A DNA stretch of 64,000 bases from Rotaria macrura (lineage: Eukaryota > Rotifera > Eurotatoria > Philodinida > Philodinidae): NCBI GenBank assembly GCA_900239685.1, contig OENT01000088.1, positions 1 through 64,000 on the forward strand, read 5' to 3'. The notes beneath the pieces were generated by a model. It did no database searches. It saw nothing but the letters and a program-made list of their open reading frames with translations, and was not told the DNA's origin. The translations under genes and the position numbers were made by a program. Positions within the stretch are counted from its first letter, which is position 1. Each line of letters begins with the position of its first letter. Of this stretch, positions 49,301-60,339 are shown piece after piece.

Positions 49301-52300
49301 ACCCATTCTCACAAATGAAATAAACAAGAAACAAGTGAGATCTACTAATTAGTTCTCTTCATGTATATATACTTGTAAAAACAAATATATTAATACTACT
49401 CGAAAGATTCGAATGCATTTCATTGAACTAGAGAAATTTTCCATGCAAGGGATCTCGTCTATGGTTATTTTCGTCCTATTATTACCTATGCTCGATTGAT
49501 GTTGAATATTGTATTTTTCGATTTCCAATGCTAGTGTTCGTTCATGATCAGCCCGAACTGTTTCTAAATGAGTATTGTAGGCAAGTTGTTGACCACGTAT
49601 ATCTTCCATATGACGAGCTTTTATTTCATTCATTTGATTCTATAAATGAAAGTTAATTCTTTCGACACTAAGTCTTATTGAAACGTGACGTAAGAAAAAA
49701 AAACTTACAATATGTTCTTTTTCTAATTGTAATTTTTGTTGTAGTAAATCTTCTCGACTTTTACCTTCTAATCTTTGAATTTGTGTCGTTAAATCTTGTA
49801 TTCGCATTTGAAATTCATTGGCTGTACGACGCTTATCTTCATTAGCATTTTGTAATGCCATTAAGCCTTCTTCTTTGGATTTCTGCTGTTCAATATGAAG
49901 TTGAGCTTGGATTTTTTGCAACTAGAGATGACGTATTAATATGTGTTGTATTAGAAAATATTTTCATTTAATATAGTACTGGTTAAATAAACAGAAAGTT
50001 TTCAGAGAACGACATAGTTAGATATTCAATAACTGTTTACATTTTAAGATCATCAGATATTTTCTCTACACTTCTATCACATCTTATGTACAAAATTTAT
50101 TCGTGACTGTGGATGATGAATTTTTCAATAGAATATTATTCCCTTGATTCATTCAGAAAATTGCACTCTCTAAGAAATTACAATTGTAAAACTAATTTTT
50201 AAATTGATTTCTCGCATCTATAAACTAACGTTAATCCTCATTTAGAAATCTTTTCTTTGTGCATAGTTCATCAATAGGATATATAAAACAAAATTTAAAT
50301 TTGAGTTCAGCATCTTTTAATGTAGTATCGTTAAATTTTGTAGCCACTACGATATAGGAATACTGACAAGTAGATGAATAGGCTTTCTTTTGATCGTGTA
50401 CTTTAGGCATCTGAGTAAAGAAGAAATGTTGATCTTTCGAACAGCATCCACCTAACTCTCTATTGAATGATGATTGGTCAGAACTTGAGATTTAAAAATG
50501 GAATCCTTTTTCCTTCGGAGATACATTTTAATGAAGTCCGTAGAACTAGGAAAGAGAAAACATGAGTAGCATTACTGATTTTGTTTTTAATCTCATATTG
50601 TTGATCGATTCTAATAAAATGGAAAATCAATTTCAGATTCGAAATGAAGTACATTCTTAAAAAGATTTAATTTCGTACGAATGTTTTCTCAAATTAGTTT
50701 ACTTGTTGTTCAAGTTCATCAATTTGATTTTGAGCTAATTTTAAATCGTGTTGTTTTTCTCTTTCTAATTCTTCAATTGCGTTGAGTCTTTCTTCATCTT
50801 TTTGTTGTGTCAGATCTCGTCGAATTTTTTCATAATCCGATCTAAAAAACAAAAGCAAATGATTCTCTATTTCAATTCGAACGTAACGTTCGACTTTATT
50901 ACTTGAGTTTTTTTGACCATTTATCATTTAAATCGGTTGTTAATTTTTCGAGTTTATCTTTTAACTCATCTGTTGATTTTATTTCTAAATCATGATATTG
51001 TTGTTTCAGCTCATCATATTCAATCTACAGATGTATACATTTTTATCTTTTGACGAAAAACAAATTCTATATTACCTGAAATCGGTCCGTTGATTTCAGT
51101 TGTTGTTCGAGATCTAAATTAAGTTTGTCGATTTGTTTCTTAAATTCATAGTTCAATGATTGACTATCGTTGTATTGTTTTTGAATATTTAAATAATCAT
51201 TCTCATTGATTTCTAAATTTCTTTTTAATTCATCAATCTAAACAACAATGACAAGTTTGTAACGATGAAAAGAAGTGATAAGCTTATATACTTGTTTTGT
51301 ATAATTCTCTCTTAATTGATTCAATTGTTGATTGATTTCATTTTGTTCTGTTTTACTTAAATTAACTTCGTTTGTCCATTGTGCAAGAAGATTTGATTTT
51401 TCGGTTTCAAATTCTTGACGAAGTTCCTTTGAGAAAATAAAAGCAATAACAATATGAATTCTAAATATATATTTAATAAAAACAAAATCTAACTTGTTCC
51501 TTTAACTCTAATTTTGTACGTGCTCGTGTTTGTTCATCTTTCGATATCTGTTGATAATGTTCACTTAAACGTTCGAGTTCATTTTCCATTTCTTTCTTAC
51601 ATAATGTAACTTGATTTTCATATGTTTCACGTAAATCTGTTAATTCACGGTCATATTTCGACATGATTTGTTGCTTTTCAACTGTCAATTGATGAATGGT
51701 CTATAATGAAGTGACAAAAGTAATTTAAAAGAAAACAATAGTATATGAAAAATCGATTTACTTTGTCCAATTCATGTATGCGTCGTTCAAGATAATTGGT
51801 TGTCGATTCAGATTGTGATAATTGTGCATGTCGATCTTCTTCGATTTGTCGTAAACGATCTTTTGTTATTTCTAATTCTTTACGATTATTGGCAAGTTCG
51901 TCTTCTAATTGATGATTGAATGAATCTTTATCTTTGATTAATTCTATAACGGTATTATCGATAAAAATATACATCCTTGCTATATCATTTGTGAAAATGC
52001 ATAGCTACCTACAGGCTATCAGCATGATGCAAAGGACAGATGGGGATGGGTAGTAACACGTAATTGTCCTCATAAGGAATATTCTTAGATGTAAGTATGA
52101 ATAAAGTAGCATCGGAAATCATTTTATCATGCTTTTGAGCAGTTCTTTTTTTACAGATCTACTCTTTATCGTGTAATCATCTCAAGATGCGTGTACTCAA
52201 AAAGTTACGTGAAAGGATCTTGATTATTCTCAATTAATATATAAAATTCGAGAAAGTAGAATAGTTCATCTTTTACGTTGAAACAAAATATCATCATCAT

Positions 52301-55300
52301 CTCTATGAATATTTCGATAATCTGCAAGAACTTTGTTCCATTAAAACAGCCACAGCGAGCCATAGTCAAATTCATAGTATCATTTATGAACATTGCCACG
52401 TATGATTTTACTTAAAGACGAGCATGTATTCCTTGCATCTAACGGAGTTAGATAAAGATTTTCTCGTACAAATATGATTTTTATTGAAGTATTTTATAAT
52501 ACTTTCAACTAATCTACTTTTTAGACACGCGAAATAAGAATATAAGAAAACTAATTATAACATATGGCAAACTCTAATACGATATGGAAGAATGTACGTA
52601 AGTGGATTTGACTGATCGATTTTTTTTGTTATCCAATTATAGTAATCATACTAAGTTTTGTTTTTCACTATAAACCGGTAGTTTCTTATATACTACTACC
52701 TAAATAAGCTTATATACAATATCAAATATACGATCGGATTAATTTTTTAGCTTAGCATAACACATCCTTGAACAGTTTCGATCTAGAGTTATAAAAATAT
52801 CAGAAAACATTTTGTTTTTTGTTGTACAATAAAACTGTCACTTTTTGTTATTCAAGAGAAATATATATGACCCAGAACATGATACTGTCAAAGTAACTGG
52901 CTTCTTCTAAGTTTCGTTTGTGCACCATTGATATTTGATACTTGAATATTGATGAAAAATATTATCTGACGAAGGTTATGAAATTGTGTCGGAGAAAAAC
53001 GCATTCAAATACATGTGTACAAATTTTAAAAAACTATAGTTCATTGCCATAAATGAGTTGATGTTTTATTTCATGCAAAAATTTGTTGAAACCAGAACGT
53101 ATATGAGTACGTGCTGATGATATATCATTCATACTTTATTCTTTGTTGTTTCTTATGCAACGAAATCAAACGTCTGTTGTTTTTAATTACAAAATGATCA
53201 TATTACATATACATATCAATGTATTTTTCTAGAATATTGTACTTTAGTATGTATTAAATTTAAGCTTTTGAATAAATGATTATCTTTTCATAACATGAAG
53301 ACGTTTATTATGTAAGTGGTGACCATTACTTATGATTTTTATTCTTGAAATCAGCCATTATGAAGTCTACGTTTAACATTTTTTTTTGTATCTCAAATTT
53401 CAAGAAAATATTCTCGTGACGATAGATACAAAAAAAATAAAAGAGACCTTGTAACGAGCTTTATTTGCTTTTATTATCAGATCGAATAAATTTTTTTGAC
53501 GAAAATTTCTGTCCTACTCAAATGGCAAAAAACAACAAGAGACGCAAAAAAACAACGTTTATAGTTTAAGTGTTTTCTTTCTAACTTGGCTTTATTTTTG
53601 AATGAAACATAAAGAGTTCTTGTAAATTTTCAATATCTTTAAGTCTTCTGAGATGTTAGTTTTCTCAATCGATGGATGTAGAAGAAGTAAATATTAAATG
53701 AAATTTTCTCAAAGAATATTAAATCCTATGTTTTCATATGAGAACGTAACATAAATACTTTCAAAGTGACAAAAGAAATTATTTGATGTATTACTCACTT
53801 TCAAATTCGGACTATTCACTAATTGTAGTTCTCAAATAGGTCGTAGTAGTCGGAAGAAATTTCCAATCGTGAGTTTACTGGTGAGTAAATAGAATTCTTT
53901 TTTTGTTAGGGAGAAGTTGGCTTTATCCATAATTTTTTATTCTCAAAATTCATTCTTGTACTGTTGCTTTTATCCCTAAACACAGCTATGATAGAATGTG
54001 CAGGTAGATTTTACGATACCATTGACTTGAAGATCTATCACTGCGCATAAATTAGCATTAGGACAGTAAGATTCTCTATCTGTGCATTCGATGAGTCAAA
54101 CTATATAATCTCAGTGAGAAGTGAAAACGTTTCTATCGACGAATTGTAATTCGTTCATTTTCAAATCTCTTTAAGAAACCAAACGTCTCTTACTTAATTT
54201 ATCTTCCAGTTCATTCGCTTGTTTATTAAATCTTTCTTTGACTGTATTCATTTCACGAGTAGTCTTATCTAATTTCTTTTTTAATTCTTCATATTCATTA
54301 CGTTGTTTGATTAACTAAACAAAAGATTGAAAAATACATCCACATCCACATTCATTTTGTTTTTTTTATTTTATCTCTCATTGTTTACCTGTTGGTTAAG
54401 ATCCGTCATATCATTAGAATTCGTGTTGAAAGTTAATTTGTATTGTTCATACTCATATTTTAATTGTTTATATTCGTTGATTTTATCAACTAATTGATTT
54501 TTTTGTTCAGTTAATTCTGATTGAGATTTAATTTTCAATTGTTCTATTTCATCTTGAAAATTTTCAATTTGTTGCTCTAATAAAATTTTTTCTTTTAAAT
54601 ATTCTTGTCCTAATTCGTTCTGTGTCATTTGTTGATTTTGTTGTTTGGTTAATAAATCGTGATGTTCACGTTTTAGATCCTCGATTGTCTTCAGATAAAA
54701 TTTTGCTTGCGCTTCGTTTTCAATATCAAGTAAACGCTTTGATTCTGTTTTCATATTATCAATATCTAATTGATGTTCTTCATGAAGTTTTTCAATTGTT
54801 TGTTTATGTTCTTTAACGAGATTCGATATACGTTCATCATATGATTGTTTCACATGATTTAAATTTTGTTTGAGATTCGAAACTTTTGAACGAAAATCTT
54901 CAGCTATTTCATGTTCATGCTCAATCGATGCTTGTTGAACACGTAGCAGTTCATTAGCTTGATTTTGTCTGAAATATATTCAAGTTTATATATAATGAGT
55001 CATGCTTTTCTATGACAATTTTTAATATAGAAAATTTACCGTTCACTTTCTAGCATTTGAATTTTATTTTCATATAATGAATGTTGTGTACTTTTAATTG
55101 TTGAAAGTTTTTCAACACGACGAAGTAAATCATCAAGTCTGGACGAGGCATTATTTGCCAAAGCAGCTTTCTCTTGTTCAAATGCCTGCTTTAAATTAGC
55201 AACTACTACTTCGTGTTCATCAGCCTTGGTATTCAATGCATAAATAACCTAAATATTAAAAACATTTTAAATTTTATTATAGAAATAAGTTTTAATGATT

Positions 55301-58300
55301 TTCTTTTCGTTTTCTAAATTTTCTTAATGTCCTATTAGAATTTAGTATTCGCTTGAATATGATTAATCAATGTCGATTATTAATGTAGGAAAAATGTCAC
55401 AATATCGGACAATTATGCAAATAAATTAGTGAAGTTTTTCATAAATGTAAATTATTCATAAGGCTTATAAATCGCGAGTAATAGTCATTACAATATGGAT
55501 AAGTAATCAATCACTACTGAATAAATTAGATTGTGATAGTAAATAATAATCATAGTATAAAATGCTTTCTTTTCGAACTCAAATTTCGTTTTCCTATTTT
55601 GTTTTACTGTTTCACTTCTTAAACGATAATATACTTGATCAAACCAATATCGTCAATGAAATCTTTAGATAAAACATTTTCATTCAATCATGGTAAGATA
55701 TTAATACAATAGGAAGACTTATCTAATCGTAGGTAACGTAAGCATATCGTGATTATTGATTCGAATGCATGGCCAATCGGACATTAGTAATCGTAATAGA
55801 AGTATTCGATAAGAATTTCTATTCCATGGAATAAAAACCAAAGTAGAACTTTTTTTCTCATTATATGTACATTTGCAATGCATAGTGAACATAGTTGATA
55901 GAAAACAGCTCATCACTCAAACTAACATTGATTGAAACATCTGTAACAGAAACACATTCTGATCGTACAGAAGAAAACGTATAAATAAATGTCAGTTGAT
56001 CTACATAACTTGAGAAAAATACTAAACATATGCTTTTATAGTTGGGCATATTTGTCTGACAACTGTTATTCGTAGGTCAACAGTTGACAACAAATAGTAA
56101 GAATATTTTCATCTTAAATACTAATTTCCTATGTACATTTTCGACTTTATTGCTTATTAATCAATGTCTAATCTAGGGAAAAAAAAGCCATTACTATTAA
56201 TTGTTTATTTAATCTATTCTTTTATTGTATTAACGGATGAACACATAAACACCTGTTGTTCTCCCTTGTTTATTTTTAAAAAAAGAAAGAACTTAATTAA
56301 TTTCTTCTTCTATTTTTCCTTTAAACCGATCCTGCATCACTGCATAAATATTTTCGAATTATACGGGCAATTATTTCTCTGATTTATACAAACAAATGAT
56401 TTATACTATCATCTAAAATCAACAACCATCATACTAACTGTCAGCTAGATTATTTTCTGATTACACTATGTTGCCATCAACCACTACTCGTTATATTTAT
56501 GTTTCGAGGTGGAAAGTAACGCACTACTAAAACAACGATCTGTCAAAGTCGACGATAAACTTATGGTACCCATGATCAAATAAACAAAGCTATGTGTCAT
56601 ACAAAGAGAAGAACTAAAAAGAAAGGTCAACAAAGAAGAAGAATCAGTAGACATTGTTATGTGGGATATTTGTACGAAGTGTAACAATATATTTTTGTTA
56701 AGTTTTTCTAGCTCCAACAAAAGCAATTGGTATGTTAAAAGAGTAGCGTCTTCTTTATTCAAGAATGCTTAGCATACTTGAGAAGGCCATGCTAACCGAT
56801 ATGAAGTGAAAGAAAAGAGCAAATCTCTCTATTGACATATAATATTTTCTTTCATCGATATGAACACACAATAACTTTTATTATTTCTTTTTCTTTTTCG
56901 TTTTCGTTTTTAGTTGTCTCATTCTCTTTCTTAAAATATTGTTCATGATTGCTTTTGTAGAAAAAATACAGAATCAAAGAGAACGGTTCGTATGCAAAAT
57001 GTACGACGCCTCACATACCAAACCGCAGCGTCTGTACACATAGAATACAACTATTGCCACACTGCATGCATGCACAAGGTTTCAACATTTCTTTTACTCG
57101 TTCGTTACGCGTTGGCTTGCTTTTTTCTCCTTCTCCTCTCCCTCCCTCTCTCTCTCTTTCCGTGTATACGTATGTAGTACGTTTCTCTTTACTCTTTTCT
57201 TTTCTTCTTCTTCTTCTTCTTTACGTATTACACACGAGACGTGCTGTAACCATTTTTTTGTCGCACACTTTGTGCATAGCCGCTCTGGCCTGTAAATGAT
57301 TTGTACACAATCTGACGCTGTAACACACATTCGAAAAAAACAAAAAAAAAACTTCAAACAGTACGTCATGCATGTTTAAATCATACAGCTTATTATTTTT
57401 ATTGGGGTGTACATAAAAAACATATACGTATAGATCGTTTTTTTTCGCTAGGTATTTCGTGAGTGTAGAGTAAAGATAAACGACAACAGAAGCTCGAAAG
57501 AAAAGAACTACTTTTTTTAGATTATTCTTATCTCAACAATATGGGAAATAAAGCGAGCGGTAAAGGAAAAAAAGATCCAACTGTACTATCTGACGAAGAT
57601 CTAAAAGTATTAAAATTAAATACACAATATACAGACGAAGAAATTCAAGCATGGCACACAGGCTTTCTTAAGGATTGTCCAACTGGTAAACTAGATAAAA
57701 AACAATTTCTGAATGTTTATAAGGTATGAATGTGAAGTTTGATTCGGGAATATTTTAAATCTTTTATTTTCCTACATTGTTTTCATTTTAGAAATTTTAT
57801 CCTGAGGGTAAAGCTGACAAATATTGTAATTTCGTGTTCAAAGCATTCGATACAGACAATAACAACTGGATTGATTTCACTGAATTTTTGTAAAGGATAA
57901 ACTACATTGATAGTTCTATTTTGAATTGAACTAATGTGAGATTTATTTTTTCTATTAAGATTAGCCGTTGGTGTATCTCAACATGGAAATCTTGAAGATA
58001 AATTGAAAATGGCTTTTGATATTTATGGTAAAATATTATTTAGTTCATTTTTATTTTGAATAATTATTAGCTTATTTCAAATTTAGATCAAAATAAAGAT
58101 GGACAAATAAATCGTAAAGATATGATTAAAATAATCGAAGCTATGTATGATTTAGCTAATGAAGAAGATCGTACAGGGGACAAAGCGCCCGATAAACGTG
58201 TTGACCTTATTATGCAACGTTTGAATAAAGTTAAAGCTGGTAACATACTCAATTATGTATCGACCTTTCATTTATATTTTTTTTCTCATATAGATATCGT

Positions 58301-58815
58301 TCTCCGTCATGAATTTATTCAAGGTTGTCTTCGAGATGAGCTTTTACGTAAAATTCTAGCACCTAACACGGCACTTGTGCCTGGGGGACAAGTATCTACT
58401 ACAACGACTACCATCACAAATGTTCCAATAAATACAACAACAACAATAAATGAAGCGGGTGCAGCTGTTTAAATGTCAACAGTACATAAAAACTCGTCCT
58501 TTTTTTTCAAGCTTTGTTTTTACTACACAATGTATATGTTTGTTGAAGACATGGTGCTCTTTTTTTTCACTCATTTGCAAATAATAGATAAAACAAGATG
58601 AAAATAAAAAATTCTCTTTTGAAATCGCTTACTTTCGTCAATTGAGCAATCTTCTTTGCCATTTTAACATGCATCTCTTGTGTAAGCGTTGTATCTTCAT
58701 CGAAAGTTTGATTCGTTGCTGTTGATGATGCTTGCTGTTGTTGTTGATGAAAGAAGGCAGATGAAGATGTATTTGTTGCATGATGATTTTTCGTAAACAT
58801 TTTAGTACTAGCCAT
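46342..58815 (-). CDS. FAM184A: FAM184 coiled-coil protein, 18 exons
   Basis: A long coiled-coil protein of poorly known function. Exons: 58633-58815, 55040-55248, 54389-54968, 54194-54314, 51762-51943, 51494-51700, 51292-51426, 51076-51237, 50903-51024, 50703-50841, 49709-49921, 49486-49639, 48305-48432, 48064-48248, 47868-48014, 47694-47811, 47505-47627, 46342-46497 (3264 nt, 1087 aa; human FAM184A 1140). The conserved N-terminus TQEMHVKMAKKIAQLTK joins VIYALNTKADEHE in exon 2. About 850 residues of continuous Glu/Lys/Gln/Leu-rich heptads follow. The family's C-terminal signature is present as MELINRETNFNKVFTNAP and VGVMNPL. The tail ends NKPLLPKRFVK. A or B paralogue cannot be decided. Intron 1 (3.4 kb) encloses an EF-hand gene on the other strand. 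The acceptor TTTTTTCCAG lies 12 nt before the ATG. Confidence 0.93.
51944..54193. other. Long FAM184 intron 4, nothing recognised
   Basis: 2.25 kb separating the N-terminal coiled-coil block from the rest of FAM184. It is AT-rich; I found no exon-like stretch that keeps phase and no transposon ends. Confidence 0.4.
57541..58472 (+). CDS. Neuronal-calcium-sensor-type EF-hand protein, five exons
   Basis: Exons 57541-57723, 57792-57889, 57960-58027, 58087-58239, 58294-58472 give 681 nt (226 aa; NCS family about 190). MGNKAS fits the N-myristoylation pattern (Gly2, Ser6), followed by a lysine-rich stretch. EF1 is degenerate with the family's CPTG (FLKDCPTGKLDKKQF). EF2 loop DTDNNNWIDFTE has Asn in place of the usual Gly at position 6. 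EF3 loop DQNKDGQINRKD is calcium-competent except for Asp at position 12. EF4 (NKVKADIVLRHE) has lost its acidic ligands. The tail has a Thr-rich extension (QVSTTTTTITNVPINTTTTI). It belongs to the recoverin/VILIP/frequenin group, but the exact subfamily is unclear. The whole gene lies inside FAM184 intron 1 on the opposite strand. The acceptor CTTTTTTTAG is 20 nt before the ATG. Confidence 0.9.
58602..58607 (+). promoter_or_regulatory. AATAAA poly(A) signal of the EF-hand gene
   Basis: AATAAA about 130 bases after the stop, and only 25 bases before FAM184 exon 1 on the other strand. The nested gene would end just within the intron. Confidence 0.5.
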
Positions 58816-59935
58816 GATTCGTTTTATCTGGAAAAAAACTGTTGACAGATAAACACATGATTTAATAAATCAATCAATACGCCGAGAAGCCATTTTACGG
58901 GTATTTTTTATATTGTGTTGCGTAGTTTCATTAGATTGTAAGGCTATTTATTCATTAGAGAAAACGAAGTCGATATTTTAAAACAAATGAAAATGAATTT
59001 TAGATAAAAATTAACGGAAATATTTTCAAATTTCAATGAATGAAACTTTTGAGGAGTTGAAGCAGCGCGACATCTAACATATCAACACCATATGCATAGT
59101 ATGAGCTTGTTGACAGTCTATTCGAGTCATTTATTTCCAAGAATAATAACTATTTGAATCTTTCAAACGAACAAAATTGTACGCACTTTTCTATTTGATT
59201 TAAATCATTCCCTACTACAATCAATCCATATTAAAGTCATCGATTCAATACTGACAAGAGCCAAGGGATATGCCCATGGACTTTTTTGTTTATGATTGCC
59301 TTGGTGCATTCTAAAACAACTCATCACTATTAAATTTTTTCTTAAACATTCGTACATTTGAAATGAAAAGTCGAAAGACGATTCTGTTAGATAGATATTC
59401 AGGTAGATCTATATTGTTACATATCATGGAATGCCATTGCTTGTTGGTTAGAAATTTCATTTGAGTAAATCTGAAAAACAATGAATAGAGCAACACCAAA
59501 GAGTACGAAAACATCGATATTCTAGAAATCATACTTCTAAAGTGTAACTAAATTTAGCGAAGTTAACATCTCTTTTATTGTAGAGTTTTCATCTGTATTT
59601 CGAATTCAATGAAATATCTGCAGTGGATCGATTCTATAATTAAGTTTGATACACAATTATAATTATTTACTAATAGATCAAGTGAAGAATTTTGAATTAG
59701 ACTTTAAAAAATTCCATTATTCAAATATGCTATCGTGTAGTCGTAGACAAAGTCATGGACGGATATCTAACACACGTGATCAAGAATAAATGCCATCCTC
59801 GATGTTTCCCGAATATTTCACACAAATTGTTGCGTAAATACTTGAGTTATGTTTTCAACAGATAGCCTAAGCAATTATCTGCCAAAATTGAATGAAAAGA
59901 GTTGCTCAAACAAATACCTATAGAATGATTTTCGG

Positions 59936-60273
59936 TCAAAATGCACACGCTCCGAAATGATACACTTGCAATGTAGTTCCTGTTTTCATATTAACGACTT
60001 TGAATGATTCGCTCGATGCTCCATGTAAATAATCTTTGCCTACTATTTTGCCAGGTAATGAAAAGTTCTATTGAGAGTAAGAAATTATTTTTTTCACATA
60101 TACTTCATCTACTATATAGAACACAATCTTTTCTTTATTTTCCTCTGTTCATGCTCTGAGCATACTCCATTAAAGTTCATCACAGTTTGCATGTTGTTAT
60201 CATAGATTAAAAACTTACTACTACATTCAAGTTTATTTCCGAGTTGATGCGAGATGTTTTCTCCGTCATACTG
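59936..60273 (-). pseudogene. Possible ependymin-related fragment (weak)
   Basis: Two exon-like pieces on the minus strand. The first, ending near 60118, starts after an acceptor (CTGCTTACAG) with QYDGENISHQLGNKLECSSK and continues FLIYDNNMQTVMNFNGVC. The second, 59936-60067, starts after ACTCTCAATAG with NFSLPGKIVGKDYLHGASSE and ends TTLQVYHFGACAF before a stop. The cysteine spacing and the pattern LYD...NFxxGxC, then a beta-rich end xxFGxC, recall ependymin-related secreted proteins. I could not find a GT donor joining the two pieces in frame, nor an N-terminal exon with signal peptide. It may be a decayed copy or a misread. Confidence 0.25.
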
Positions 60274-60339
60274 CTGTAAGCAGAATGCTACTAAGTGTAT
60301 TTTTTTACAATGCTTGTGGTACATGACAAGAACGACCAT

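Noticed and set aside
57094..57369. 91-codon minus-strand frame upstream of the EF-hand gene
   Set aside because: Glu/Lys run is the translation of a CT-rich microsatellite-like promoter stretch (57120-57220), with no family resemblance.
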